Counted from the stretch's first letter, positions 16,176 to 24,339 are shown. The stretch: 50,848 bases of DNA from JBBQKI01 sp038326725 (GCA_038326725.1 JBBQKI010000019.1:1-50848), one strand, 5' to 3'. Notes: generated by a model from the sequence alone, not told the origin. Numbers and translations are program-made.

Positions 16176-17168
16176 TTAATCTTTATCCAATTTATATTTT
16201 GAAAGGTCCATCCCGAAGTTCAGGCCTTTTACGTTTACGAGTTCTTCAAGTTCGGTAAGCGATTTTTTTCCGAAGTTGCGGAATTTCATCAAATCGTTCT
16301 TGTTGAAGGAAACCAAGTCGCCCAAAGTATCCACTTCGGCAGCTTTCAAACAATTCAGCGCGCGGACGGAAAGGTCCATATCGATGAGTTTTGTTTTAAG
16401 CAATTGACGCATGTGAAGGGATTCTTCATCATAGGTTTCAGTTTGCGCAATCTCGTCCGCTTCCAAAGTAATGCGCTCATCACTGAACAACATAAAATGG
16501 TGGATCAAGGTTTTTGCGGCTTCGGTCAAGGCATCTTTAGGATGAATGGAACCGTCCGTTACAATTTCGAAAACCAATTTTTCATAATCGGTTTTTTGCT
16601 CTACACGGAAATTCTCAATGCTGTACTTCACGTTTTTAATGGGCGTGTAGATAGAGTCCGTGAAAATGGTTCCCAAAGGTGCGTTAGCTTTTTTGTTCTC
16701 TTCTGCAGGAACATAACCACGGCCTTTTTCGATAGTGATCTCCATGTTAAGGTTCACTTTGGGTTCCATGTTGCAAATCACCAATTCTGGGTTTAAAACT
16801 TGGAATCCGGAAATGAATTTCTGGAAATCTCCGGCTTTCAATTGTTCGTTGCCGGAAACCGAAATGGTGACGGTTTCGTTGTCAATTTCATCTATCTGCC
16901 TTTTGAAACGAACTTGTTTCAGGTTCAAAATGATTTCGGTTACATCTTCTACTACGCCCGCAATGGTTGAGAATTCGTGGTCAACTCCTTCGATGCGAAC
17001 CGAAGTGATTGCAAATCCTTCCAATGAAGAAAGTAATACTCGTCTTAATGCGTTACCAACGGTAAGTCCGTAACCCGGTTCCAAAGGACGAAATTCAAAT
17101 TTCCCTTCGAAATCGGTGGAATTCACCATTATAACTTTATCAGGCTTCTGAAAATTAAATACTGCCAT
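16176..17168 (-). CDS. rpoA: RNA polymerase alpha subunit
   Basis: The alpha dimer nucleates RNA polymerase assembly. The 330-residue protein has the N-terminal dimerisation domain (EFRPLEPGYGLTVGNALRRV, then LLSSLEGFAITSV) and, after a linker near 235-255, the C-terminal DNA-binding domain (LNCLKAAEVDTLGDLVSF, GKKSLTELEELV). It lies between rpsD (22 bases) and rplQ (60 bases) as in the usual alpha operon. Length and domains are standard. Confidence 0.99.
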   Translation of the reverse strand: MAVFNFQKPDKVIMVNSTDFEGKFEFRPLEPGYGLTVGNALRRVLLSSLEGFAITSVRIEGVDHEFSTIAGVVEDVTEIILNLKQVRFKRQIDEIDNETVTISVSGNEQLKAGDFQKFISGFQVLNPELVICNMEPKVNLNMEITIEKGRGYVPAEENKKANAPLGTIFTDSIYTPIKNVKYSIENFRVEQKTDYEKLVFEIVTDGSIHPKDALTEAAKTLIHHFMLFSDERITLEADEIAQTETYDEESLHMRQLLKTKLIDMDLSVRALNCLKAAEVDTLGDLVSFNKNDLMKFRNFGKKSLTELEELVNVKGLNFGMDLSKYKLDKD

Positions 17169-17190
17169 AATGCGACTGCTATATTATTTA

Positions 17191-17796
17191 TTATTTTGAA
17201 TATAATTCGACGATAAACTGCTCGTTGATGTTTTCTGGGATTTGGAGACGTTGCGGCGCAGAAAGGAATGTTCCTTCTTTCTTTTCACCGTTGAATGTAA
17301 TCCACTCATAAACACTGCTTGAGTTTGCCAACGAATTTTGAATTGCCTCAAGGGATTTTGATTTTTCCCTTACGCCCACTACATCCCCAGGTTTAAGCTG
17401 GTAGGATGGAATGTTTACTTTTTCGCCATTTACTGTAATGTGACGGTGCGAAACCAATTGTCTCGCGCCGGAACGGCTGGGTGAAATACCCATACGGTAA
17501 ACCACATTGTCCAAACGGGATTCGCACAATTGCAATAAAACTACCCCTGTAATGCCGGGAGCAGCAGTTGCCCTTTTGAACATATTACGGAACTGACGCT
17601 CCAAGATACCATAGGTATATTTCGCTTTTTGCTTTTCAGCAAGTTGGATTGCGTATTCAGATTTTTTCCCTTTCCTTCGGTTGTTACCGTGTTGGCCGGG
17701 AGGATAGTTGCGCTTTTCGAAGGATTTGTCTTCCCCGAAGATTGCTTCGCCGAACTTACGGGCGATTTTAGTTTTTGGACCTGTATATCTTGCCAT
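17191..17796 (-). CDS. rpsD: 30S ribosomal protein S4
   Basis: S4 starts 16S rRNA 5'-domain assembly and often represses its own operon. The 201-residue product begins MARYTGPKTKIARKFGE and has the S4 RNA-binding domain (LCESRLDNVVYRMGISPSRS, GARQLVSHRHITVNG). The N-terminus lacks the four-Cys zinc knuckle, so it is the zinc-free form. A 148-base gap separates it from rpsK upstream, unusually long for this block and partly filled by 7-base-periodic sequence; it could hold a regulatory leader. Confidence 0.99.
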   Translation of the reverse strand: MARYTGPKTKIARKFGEAIFGEDKSFEKRNYPPGQHGNNRRKGKKSEYAIQLAEKQKAKYTYGILERQFRNMFKRATAAPGITGVVLLQLCESRLDNVVYRMGISPSRSGARQLVSHRHITVNGEKVNIPSYQLKPGDVVGVREKSKSLEAIQNSLANSSSVYEWITFNGEKKEGTFLSAPQRLQIPENINEQFIVELYSK

Positions 17797-17911
17797 TTTT
17801 TTGGTTTTTATGGAAGGAAAACTAAATTAAGGTCTTACGTTAATCCTTTAGTTCTTTATTCCTTCAGATTGATATTCACTATTAATTTTTGATTTGCGAT
17901 GTTATGATATA

Positions 17912-17946
17912 AATCCAAAATTGTACATCGTAAATCGTACTTCGTT
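17912..17946. repeat. Imperfect 7-base tandem repeat in the rpsK-rpsD gap
   Basis: Five units in register: AATCCAA, AATTGTA, CATCGTA, AATCGTA, CTTCGTT. A weaker continuation (GATTTGC, GATGTTA) occurs at 17891-17904. The tract ends at the rpsK stop codon. Confidence 0.55.
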
Positions 17947-18346
17947 AAACCCTTCTCCTTTTCGGGGGCCTACAACCGTTGTGTGGCATTGGGGTAACAT
18001 CAATGATTTCCGATACCTCTATACCAGCATTATGAAGTGAACGGATGGCAGATTCCCTGCCATTTCCTGGACCTTTCACATATACTTTCACCTTGCGCAA
18101 ACCTGCTTCGTGGGCGGTTTTTGCACAATCTTCAGATGCCAATTGGGCTGCGTAAGGGGTGTTTTTCTTAGAACCCCTAAAGCCCATTTTTCCTGCCGAG
18201 GACCAAGAGATTACATCTCCGGCCTTGTTGGTCAACGAAATGATAATGTTGTTGAAAGATGCATTGATGTGCGCCTCTCCTATAGATTCAACATTAACCT
18301 TGCGTTTCTTTGTTGTTTTCGTTGTTTTTGTGGTCGTCTTTGCCAT
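17945..18346 (-). CDS. rpsK: 30S ribosomal protein S11
   Basis: S11 forms part of the 30S platform and mRNA exit site. The 133-residue protein has a Lys/Thr-rich N-terminus (TTKTTKTTKKRKVN), then AHINASFNNIIISLTNKAGD and the C-terminal signature DVTPMPHNGCRPPKRRRV. It is 12 bases after rpsM. Standard apart from the basic N-terminal extension. Confidence 0.99.
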   Translation of the reverse strand: MAKTTTKTTKTTKKRKVNVESIGEAHINASFNNIIISLTNKAGDVISWSSAGKMGFRGSKKNTPYAAQLASEDCAKTAHEAGLRKVKVYVKGPGNGRESAIRSLHNAGIEVSEIIDVTPMPHNGCRPPKRRRV

Positions 18347-18358
18347 ATCTCCTAGGTT

Positions 18359-18733
18359 TTATTTAGTTACCTTTTTCTTGTTGGCAACAGTTTTACGTTT
18401 TCCTTTTCTGGTCCTGGAGTTGTTCTTGGTTCGTTGCCCCCTTAACGGAAGCCCCGACCTGTGACGAATACCCCTGTAACAACCAATGTCCATCAAGCGT
18501 TTGATGCTCAATTGAACTTCGCTGCGCAATTCACCTTCGATCTTGAAAGATCCTACAGCCTCACGAATGTTCCCGATTTCATCATCGTTCCATTCGTTTA
18601 CTTTTTTGTCCTCGTTAACCCCGGCTTTTTTTAAAATATCAGAGGCTCGGCTTTTGCCGATGCCAAAGATATACGTTAACGCGATTACACCCCTTTTGTG
18701 CTTCGGGATATCTACACCTGCGATTCTTGCCAT
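18359..18733 (-). CDS. rpsM: 30S ribosomal protein S13
   Basis: S13 sits in the 30S head and contacts tRNA and the 50S subunit. The 124-residue product opens MARIAGVDIPKHKRGVIALT and has the helix-hairpin region TYIFGIGKSRASDIL and a basic C-terminal tail (RHRSGLPLRGQRTKNN...). It lies 3 bases after rpmJ. First gene of the alpha set, in the usual order S13-S11-S4-alpha-L17. Confidence 0.99.
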   Translation of the reverse strand: MARIAGVDIPKHKRGVIALTYIFGIGKSRASDILKKAGVNEDKKVNEWNDDEIGNIREAVGSFKIEGELRSEVQLSIKRLMDIGCYRGIRHRSGLPLRGQRTKNNSRTRKGKRKTVANKKKVTK

Positions 18734-18736
18734 AAC

Positions 18737-18853
18737 TTATCCTTGTCTTTGTTTGAACTTTGGGTTCTTTTTGTTAATTACATACAATCTGCCCTTTCTG
18801 CGAACAATCTTGCAGTCGGCACTTCTTTTCTTTACTGATGCTCTAACTTTCAT
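18737..18853 (-). CDS. rpmJ: 50S ribosomal protein L36
   Basis: A 38-residue frame reads MKVRASVKKRSADCKIVRRK and ends PKFKQRQG, the typical L36 start and end. It lies between infA (3-base gap) and rpsM (3-base gap), its usual place. L36 sits near the peptidyl-transferase side of 23S rRNA. The zinc-binding C-x2-C...C...H set is lost: only Cys14 remains, with Ser11 and with Asn and Phe at the other two positions, so this is the zinc-free form. Confidence 0.97.
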   Translation of the reverse strand: MKVRASVKKRSADCKIVRRKGRLYVINKKNPKFKQRQG

Positions 18854-18856
18854 TGT

Positions 18857-19072
18857 TTAATATCTATACGTTATTCTGGCCTTACTCAGATCGTAAGGGC
18901 TCATTTCCAATTTTACTTTATCTCCTGGCAACAATTTGATATAATGCATCCTCATTTTGCCCGAAATATGTGCCGTAACTACATGGCCGTTCTCCAACTC
19001 CACCCGGAACATTGCATTGGACAACGCCTCTACAATACTTCCATCCTGTTCAATCGCACTTTGTTTTGCCAT
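18857..19072 (-). CDS. infA: Translation initiation factor IF-1
   Basis: IF-1 blocks the A site during initiation. The 71-residue single OB-fold protein reads MAKQSAIEQDGSIVEALSNA, then FRVELENGHVVTAHISGKMR and LLPGDKVKLEMSPYDLSKAR. It follows secY after a 162-base gap; adk and map, which intervene in many other bacteria, are absent here. The gap is nearly filled by 7-base repeats. Confidence 0.99.
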   Translation of the reverse strand: MAKQSAIEQDGSIVEALSNAMFRVELENGHVVTAHISGKMRMHYIKLLPGDKVKLEMSPYDLSKARITYRY

Positions 19073-19075
19073 TCT

Positions 19076-19110
19076 TTAGTTTTTAGTTTTTAGTTGGTAG
19101 TCGGTAGTAT
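19076..19110. repeat. 7-base tandem repeat A in the infA-secY gap
   Basis: Five units: TTAGTTT, TTAGTTT, TTAGTTG, GTAGTCG, GTAGTAT. TAGT recurs exactly every 7 bases. The tract begins 4 bases upstream of the infA start on the minus strand, so it would lie in the infA leader. Confidence 0.7.
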
Positions 19111-19135
19111 TCATTCTTCTTACAAAATCTTTTTA

Positions 19136-19163
19136 ACTGACCTCTACCTTCTAACTACTATAC
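19136..19163. repeat. 7-base tandem repeat B in the infA-secY gap
   Basis: Four units: ACTGACC, TCTACCT, TCTAACT, ACTATAC. CT at positions 2-3 recurs every 7 bases. It is weaker than the two tracts on either side. Confidence 0.5.
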
Positions 19164-19199
19164 TTCTTTAAATTTCAATTATTAATAAATATCCGTTTT

Positions 19200-19234
19200 A
19201 CTGAATACTGAACACTGCATACTGATTACTGAAA
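19200..19234. repeat. 7-base tandem repeat C next to the secY stop
   Basis: Five units: ACTGAAT, ACTGAAC, ACTGCAT, ACTGATT, ACTGAAA. Every unit begins ACTG. The tract directly abuts the secY stop codon at 19235 and lies in its 3' flank. Confidence 0.8.
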
Positions 19235-20578
19235 TCAGGCTACTGCTTTTCTATTTTTACCACTTTTCATTAAACCATCATAATGACGGTTCAATAAATA
19301 GGAATTCACTTGTTGCATGGTATCGATGGCAACCCCCACCATAATCAATAAAGATGTGCCCCCGTAAAATAGTGCCCAACCTTGTTGTATTCCCAATAGT
19401 TTTACCGCGAATGCGGGGAATATCGCTATCAACGCCAAAAATATGGAACCGGGAAGCGTTATCTGCGACATTATTTTATCTAAATATTCGCCGGTCTGTG
19501 TTCCAGGTTTAACACCGGGAATAAAACCACCGCTGCGTTTTAAATCGTCCGCCATTTTATTGGTGGGAACGGTGATTGCTGTATAAAAATAGGTGAATAT
19601 GATAATCAAAGCGGCAAATACCAAATTATAATATAATCCGAAAATATCGCCGAAATTTGCTTGTATCGTTTGGGCAAACTCGTTGTCCCAAAGGCTTGCC
19701 ACGGCTGAAGGAACGAACATGATTGCCTGTGCAAAAATGATTGGCATTACCCCGGAGGCATTCAATTTCAAAGGAATAAATTGCCTTGCACCGAAAATGT
19801 TCTTTTCGTACTCCCCGCTCGCGGTCCTTCTTGCATATTGCACCGGTATTTTCCGAACTGCCATCACCAGCATGATACAGAGCAGGATAATCACAAACCA
19901 AATAACTAGTTCAATAAGGATCATAATTAATCCTCCGTTTGATTCCATAACCCTTGAAGCAAATTCTTGCGCAAAAGATTGTGGAAGTGTGGCGATGATA
20001 CCCACCATAATAAGTAGTGAAATTCCATTGCCAATTCCTTTATCAGTGATTTTTTCACCCAGCCACATTGCGAATATCGTTCCGGTCACCAAAATAACTA
20101 CTGATGAAATATAGAACATTGGCGTTAGCCCAAAAACAAAAGCTTCAGGGGGAACACCCATTGCCGGAAGCCCTGCAAGATAACTTGGTGCCTGAACCAA
20201 ACAAATACCGATGGTTAGCCAGCGGGTAATTTGATTTATTTTTTTCCGGCCACTTTCTCCTTCTTTTTGTAATTTTTGAAGATATGGAACCGCAATCTGC
20301 ATTAACTGTACTACAATGGAAGCAGAAATGTATGGCATAATACCCAATGCAAAAACAGAAGCATTGGCAAAAGCCCCTCCCGTAAATGCATTTAAAAGAC
20401 CTCCAATTCCGCCGGTATCAAACTTACCTGCAAATTCGGCCAGTTTAGAGGCGTCAATACCGGGCAATACTACTTGTGCGCCAAAACGGTACACCAAAAG
20501 CAGGCCCAACGTAAGCAGGATGCGGTTACGCAGTTCTTCTATTTTCCAAACATTTTTTAAGGTATCGATAAATTTCAT
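19235..20578 (-). CDS. secY: Preprotein translocase subunit SecY
   Basis: SecY forms the protein-conducting channel of the inner membrane with SecE and SecG. The 447-residue product has about ten membrane segments. It shows NRILLTLGLLLVYRFGAQVV near the start, the SecY signature region VVQLMQIAVPYLQKLQKEGE, and GEKITDKGIGNGISLLIMVG. It lies 13 bases after rplO, in the classical spc order. Length and segments are normal. Confidence 0.99.
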   Translation of the reverse strand: MKFIDTLKNVWKIEELRNRILLTLGLLLVYRFGAQVVLPGIDASKLAEFAGKFDTGGIGGLLNAFTGGAFANASVFALGIMPYISASIVVQLMQIAVPYLQKLQKEGESGRKKINQITRWLTIGICLVQAPSYLAGLPAMGVPPEAFVFGLTPMFYISSVVILVTGTIFAMWLGEKITDKGIGNGISLLIMVGIIATLPQSFAQEFASRVMESNGGLIMILIELVIWFVIILLCIMLVMAVRKIPVQYARRTASGEYEKNIFGARQFIPLKLNASGVMPIIFAQAIMFVPSAVASLWDNEFAQTIQANFGDIFGLYYNLVFAALIIIFTYFYTAITVPTNKMADDLKRSGGFIPGVKPGTQTGEYLDKIMSQITLPGSIFLALIAIFPAFAVKLLGIQQGWALFYGGTSLLIMVGVAIDTMQQVNSYLLNRHYDGLMKSGKNRKAVA

Positions 20579-20591
20579 CCTGATCCTGAGC

Positions 20592-21044
20592 TTACAATGT
20601 TATTGCTTCACCACCGGCAGCTTCAATTGCTTGTTTTGCTGAAGCGGTAAATTTATGTGCAGTTACTTTTAATTTTGCTTTGATTTCGCCTCTTCCCAAA
20701 ATCTTCACCATTTCATTTTTCCCTACCAAGCCAAGACCTATTAGGGTATCAAAATCTGCAGCATCTTTAATTTTTTTGTCTTCAACCAATTGTTGAAGGG
20801 TATCAATATTTATCCCTTGATATTCTTTTCGGTTGATGTTGGTAAAACCAAACTTTGGCACACGGCGTTGCAATGGCATTTGTCCTCCTTCAAATCCAAT
20901 TTTCTTAGAATACCCAGAGCGTGACTTTGCACCTTTGTGGCCTCGTGCGGAAGTTCCGCCTTTACCTGAACCTTGTCCGCGACCTACTCGCTTGCCTTTA
21001 TTCTTCGCTGAACCTTCAGCGGGTTGTAAGTTACTTAATTCCAT
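20592..21044 (-). CDS. rplO: 50S ribosomal protein L15
   Basis: A late-assembly 23S rRNA-binding protein. The 150-residue product has the Gly/Arg-rich N-terminal arm (KGKRVGRGQGSGKGGTSARG) and the C-terminal signature GRGEIKAKLKVTAHKFTASA. It follows rpmD by 9 bases and precedes secY. Standard in length and order. Confidence 0.99.
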   Translation of the reverse strand: MELSNLQPAEGSAKNKGKRVGRGQGSGKGGTSARGHKGAKSRSGYSKKIGFEGGQMPLQRRVPKFGFTNINRKEYQGINIDTLQQLVEDKKIKDAADFDTLIGLGLVGKNEMVKILGRGEIKAKLKVTAHKFTASAKQAIEAAGGEAITL

Positions 21045-21053
21045 TTTATTTCT

Positions 21054-21233
21054 TTATTTGGTTTCAACCGAAACCAGGTGGTTAACTTTTCTAATCATTC
21101 CCATTATACTTGGGGTATCATCATGCTCAACGGTTTGTCCCATTTTGGTAAGGCCCAATGATTCCATAGTTTGTTTTTGGGTCTTTGGGCGTTTGATCAT
21201 ACTACGCACATAGGTTACTTTTATCTTTGCCAT
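21054..21233 (-). CDS. rpmD: 50S ribosomal protein L30
   Basis: A 59-residue frame starts MAKIKVTYVRSMIKRPKTQK and ends IRKVNHLVSVETK. The IGRPxxQ-type motif appears as SMIKRPKTQKQTMESLGL, with the conserved MIRKVNHLV end. L30 binds 23S rRNA. It fits exactly between rpsE (11 bases) and rplO (9 bases), as expected for the spc order. Short length makes it easy to overlook. Confidence 0.98.
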   Translation of the reverse strand: MAKIKVTYVRSMIKRPKTQKQTMESLGLTKMGQTVEHDDTPSIMGMIRKVNHLVSVETK

Positions 21234-21244
21234 CTTGCTGTTTT

Positions 21245-21769
21245 TTATCCTTTATACAATTTCTCTAATGAGATGCCACGTTGTTTTGCAACAGTTTGTG
21301 CGCTCCTCATTTGCAAAAGCGCATCAAAAGTAGCTTTCACCACGTTGTGGGGGTTTGAAGATCCTTGTGATTTCGACAAAACGTCGTGAACCCCAACGGC
21401 TTCAAGTACCGCACGTACAGCACCACCGGCAATTACTCCTGTACCCGCTGCGGCAGGTAGAAGGTTTACTCGAGCTCCGCCATATTTTCCTTTTTGCTCA
21501 TGTGGAAGGGTTACTTTGCTCAAAGGTATCCGGACCAAATTTTTCTTGGCATCTTCAATAGCTTTCGCGATCGCGCTGGCTACATCCTTAGATTTTCCAA
21601 GGCCGTGACCCACTACCCCTTTTTCATCACCAACCACAACAATAGCTGAAAATCCGAAGGCCCTACCTCCTTTTGTTACTTTGGTAACACGTTGTACTCC
21701 TACCAAACGGTCTTTCAATTCAAGGCCTCCCGGTTTTACCAATTCTACATTTTTATAATCTTGATACAT
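21245..21769 (-). CDS. rpsE: 30S ribosomal protein S5
   Basis: S5 shapes the mRNA entry site and supports decoding accuracy. The 174-residue product carries the S5 RNA-binding signature (LVGVQRVTKVTKGGRAFGF, AIVVVGDEKG) at about residues 22-54 and the C-terminal fold with RVNLLPAAAGTGVIAGGAVR. It lies 6 bases after rplR. Normal in length and order. Confidence 0.99.
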   Translation of the reverse strand: MYQDYKNVELVKPGGLELKDRLVGVQRVTKVTKGGRAFGFSAIVVVGDEKGVVGHGLGKSKDVASAIAKAIEDAKKNLVRIPLSKVTLPHEQKGKYGGARVNLLPAAAGTGVIAGGAVRAVLEAVGVHDVLSKSQGSSNPHNVVKATFDALLQMRSAQTVAKQRGISLEKLYKG

Positions 21770-21775
21770 AATTTC

Positions 21776-22132
21776 CTAGAATTTAAGGCCACCCTCGCGG
21801 GCTCCGTCAGCTAATGATTTTACTCTTCCGTGATATAGGTAACCGCCCCTGTCAAAAGACACGGTTTCAACACCGGCTTTCACCGCTTTTTCAGCAATTG
21901 CTTTTCCTACCAATTTTGCAGCTTCTGTTTTATTCAATTTTGAAGCGTCAATATCTTTGTCTCTGGATGATGCGGCGGTAATGGTTTTGCCACTCACATC
22001 GTCAATAAGTTGCGCATAAATTTCTTTATTGCTTCTGAAAACGGCCAAACGTGGGCGTAGTTCAGTTCCGTCAATGGTTTTTCTGATCCTATAACGGATG
22101 CGTTCCCTTCTATCGGTTTTTGATAATGCCAT
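21776..22132 (-). CDS. rplR: 50S ribosomal protein L18
   Basis: L18 binds 5S rRNA and helps attach it to the large subunit. The 118-residue product reads ALSKTDRRERIRYRIRKTID and has RPRLAVFRSNKEIYAQLIDD and the end FDRGGYLYHGRVKSLADGAR, all typical. It lies 11 bases after rplF. Standard. Confidence 0.99.
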   Translation of the reverse strand: MALSKTDRRERIRYRIRKTIDGTELRPRLAVFRSNKEIYAQLIDDVSGKTITAASSRDKDIDASKLNKTEAAKLVGKAIAEKAVKAGVETVSFDRGGYLYHGRVKSLADGAREGGLKF

Positions 22133-22143
22133 AACTTTATGTC

Positions 22144-22686
22144 TTATGCAGATTTACCTGCTTTTCTTCTTAATTGTTCCCCTACGAATTTAACCCCTTT
22201 TCCTTTGTACGGTTCCGGTTTGCGGAAGCCGCGTATTTTGGCGGCCACTTGACCAACCAATTGTTTGTCGAAGGAAGTAAGCTTGATAATTGGGTTTTTC
22301 CCTTTTTCGGCAATTGCTTCCACTTTCACTTCTGGGGCAATGTCCAACACGATGTTGTGCGAATATCCCAAAGCCAAATCAAGTTTTTGTCCTTGGCTGG
22401 TAGCGCGGTAACCCACCCCTACCAATTCAAGTTGTTTTGTCCAACCGTTCGTTACACCTTCAATCATATTGTTGACCAAAGATCTGTACAAACCGTGTTT
22501 GGCCCTTTGGTCCTTGGTGTCCGATGACCGTTCAACAAAAACGTTTCCGTCCTCAATTTTTACATTAACATCGGAATATTCCTGTGTTAACGTGCCCAAT
22601 TTTCCTTTTACGGTAATTAGGTTGTCTTTTATTTCTACAGTAACTCCTTGTGGGATAGCTACCGGGTTTTTACCTATTCTTGACAT
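22144..22686 (-). CDS. rplF: 50S ribosomal protein L6
   Basis: L6 binds 23S rRNA helix 97 near the factor-binding site. The start is set at the ATG giving MSRIGKNPVAIPQGVTVEIK, the family's usual opening; a frame 15 codons longer exists but would overlap rpsH. The 180-residue product has the two L6 repeats and the signature KPEPYKGKGVKF near the C-terminus. It lies 13 bases after rpsH. Confidence 0.99.
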   Translation of the reverse strand: MSRIGKNPVAIPQGVTVEIKDNLITVKGKLGTLTQEYSDVNVKIEDGNVFVERSSDTKDQRAKHGLYRSLVNNMIEGVTNGWTKQLELVGVGYRATSQGQKLDLALGYSHNIVLDIAPEVKVEAIAEKGKNPIIKLTSFDKQLVGQVAAKIRGFRKPEPYKGKGVKFVGEQLRRKAGKSA

Positions 22687-22699
22687 TTCTATCCTATTT

Positions 22700-23101
22700 T
22701 TAGTAAACGTAACATAATACTTCGCCGCCAACGTTTTGCTCTTTGGCTTGCTTTCCGGTCATCACACCATGCGAAGTGGAAATAATTGCAATGCCCAAAC
22801 CGTTCAAAACACGGGGAAGTTCTGTTGAACCTACATATTTACGCAAACCGGGTTTGCTTATTCGTTGTATTTTTTTGATTACGGGGTCTTTGGTAAGCCT
22901 GTCATATTTTAAGGCGATTTTGATGTTACCCTGTGGGGCATCGTCACCTTCAAATTTGTAGCTTAAAATATATCCCTGCTCAAATAAGATTTTCGTGATT
23001 TCCTTTTTCAGGTTCGAAGCTGGTATCTCTACCACTCGGTGTCCTGCATTTGTTGCATTTCTAATCCTGGTTAGAAAATCTGCTATTGGATCTGTGTTCA
23101 T
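22700..23101 (-). CDS. rpsH: 30S ribosomal protein S8
   Basis: S8 binds the 16S central domain and, in E. coli, regulates the spc operon. The 133-residue product begins MNTDPIADFLTRIRNATNAG and ends with the S8 signature ISTSHGVMTGKQAKEQNVGG followed by EVLCYVY. An 84-base gap to rpsN contains a short hairpin directly after the rpsN stop. Standard in length. Confidence 0.99.
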   Translation of the reverse strand: MNTDPIADFLTRIRNATNAGHRVVEIPASNLKKEITKILFEQGYILSYKFEGDDAPQGNIKIALKYDRLTKDPVIKKIQRISKPGLRKYVGSTELPRVLNGLGIAIISTSHGVMTGKQAKEQNVGGEVLCYVY

Positions 23102-23163
23102 ATTTATTGATTGCGGTAATGGTTTTCAGTTTTTCAGAACCTTTTACCTGTTAATTTTATTTT

Positions 23164-23185
23164 AGATGCGATTATAGTCGCGTCT
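23164..23185 (-). other. Hairpin in the rpsN-rpsH gap
   Basis: AGATGCGA and TCGCGTCT pair over eight bases (one G-U or mismatch) around a 6-base loop, immediately after the rpsN stop. No T-run follows on the minus strand, so it is more likely an RNA processing or stabilising structure than a terminator. Confidence 0.45.
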
Positions 23186-23455
23186 TTACCACGATGCTTT
23201 TCTAACCCCAGGAATCAAACCTGAATTGGCCATTTCTCTAAAAATTACACGTGATAGGCCGAAGGTCCTCATATATCCTCTTGGCCTTCCAGTTAGCTTA
23301 CAACGATTGTGCAAACGAACGGGGGAAGCATTTTTAGGTAGTTTTTGTAAACCTTCCCAATCGCCGGCTTCTTTCAAAGCTTTGCGTTTGGCGGCATATT
23401 TTGCTACCATTTTTTCCCTTTTGACCTCGCGGGCCTTCATTGATTCTTTAGCCAT
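23186..23455 (-). CDS. rpsN: 30S ribosomal protein S14
   Basis: S14 is a 30S head protein. The 89-residue product has the long zinc-free form: only one Cys remains in LHNRCKLTGRPRGYMRTFGL, and the C-terminus reads IFREMANSGLIPGVRKASW, the S14 signature. It sits between rplE (2-base gap) and rpsH. Loss of the zinc knuckle agrees with the zinc-free S4 and L36 encoded nearby. Confidence 0.99.
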   Translation of the reverse strand: MAKESMKAREVKREKMVAKYAAKRKALKEAGDWEGLQKLPKNASPVRLHNRCKLTGRPRGYMRTFGLSRVIFREMANSGLIPGVRKASW

Positions 23456-23457
23456 CC

Positions 23458-24012
23458 TTAGTTCTTTTTAAAGGGTAAACCCAATTCTGTTAATAATGAT
23501 TGTGCTTCTTTATCCGTTGCGGCCGAAGTAATAAAGGTGATGTTCATCCCCTCGATTTTCTTAACCTTATCGATATCGATTTCCGGGAAAATAATTTGTT
23601 CAGTAATTCCCAAAGAATAATTTCCCCTTCCGTCAAAACCGGTTGCTTTTATACCGTTGAAATCGCGTACCCTTGGCAATGCCGAGGTAACCAGTCTATC
23701 CAAAAATTCGTACATTCTTTCGCCGCGCAACGTAACTTTTGTGCCAATGGGCATCCCTTTACGAAGTTTGAAGTTGGCAACGTCTTTTTTGGAAATGGTG
23801 GCCACTGCTTTTTGACCGGTTATTTTGGTAAATTCATCTACCGAATAATCTATCAGCTTTTTGTCGGCAACCGCAGCGCCAACGCCACGAGAAATTACAA
23901 TGCGCTCCAACTTGGGAACCTGCATCACATTCTTATAGCCAAATTCTTCTTTAAGGGCATTGATAACCCGGCCCCTATATTCTTCTTTAAGTCTTGGTGT
24001 ATATCCCATCAC
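23458..24012 (-). CDS. rplE: 50S ribosomal protein L5
   Basis: L5 binds 5S rRNA and contacts P-site tRNA. The 184-residue product begins MMGYTPRLKEEYRGRVINAL and carries the L5 signature (LERIVISRGVGAAVADKKLI) and the end TSAATDKEAQSLLTELGLPF. The start could be either of two adjacent ATG codons; the first overlaps the rplX stop by one base. Standard. Confidence 0.99.
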   Translation of the reverse strand: MMGYTPRLKEEYRGRVINALKEEFGYKNVMQVPKLERIVISRGVGAAVADKKLIDYSVDEFTKITGQKAVATISKKDVANFKLRKGMPIGTKVTLRGERMYEFLDRLVTSALPRVRDFNGIKATGFDGRGNYSLGITEQIIFPEIDIDKVKKIEGMNITFITSAATDKEAQSLLTELGLPFKKN

Positions 24013-24326
24013 TATATTGCTTTATCCGATTTTTTTGAAAACCGTATTTTTTTTCCATCTTCCATTCTGTAACCTACCCGTGTTGGTTTCCCGTTTTTGG
24101 GATCCAATAAAGAAAGGTTTGAAACGTGTATTGCAGCTTCCATTTTTGCAATTCCCCCTTGAGGGTTTTTCGCACTTGGTTTCTGATGTTTTGAAACCAT
24201 GTTCACTCCTTCCACGATTGCTTTGTTCTTTTCAATGAACACTTTCATTACTTTGCCTTCGGAACCTTTGTGTTCCCCGGCAGTAACCACTACTGTATCG
24301 CCCGTTTTTATTTTTAGTTTTGCCAT
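24012..24326 (-). CDS. rplX: 50S ribosomal protein L24
   Basis: L24 starts assembly of the 50S subunit. The 104-residue product has the KOW motif (KTGDTVVVTAGEHKGSEGKV) and GVNMVSKHQKPSAKNPQGGI followed by a short C-terminal domain. It lies 13 bases after rplN and overlaps the next start by one base. Standard. Confidence 0.99.
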   Translation of the reverse strand: MAKLKIKTGDTVVVTAGEHKGSEGKVMKVFIEKNKAIVEGVNMVSKHQKPSAKNPQGGIAKMEAAIHVSNLSLLDPKNGKPTRVGYRMEDGKKIRFSKKSDKAI

Positions 24327-24339
24327 TTTGGTTTCCTAT

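Noticed and set aside
19076..19234. CRISPR array
   Set aside because: Units are 7 bases, without repeat-spacer structure or cas genes.
22687..22731. Longer N-terminus of L6
   Set aside because: The extra 15 codons overlap rpsH, and the conserved MSRIGKNP start lies downstream.
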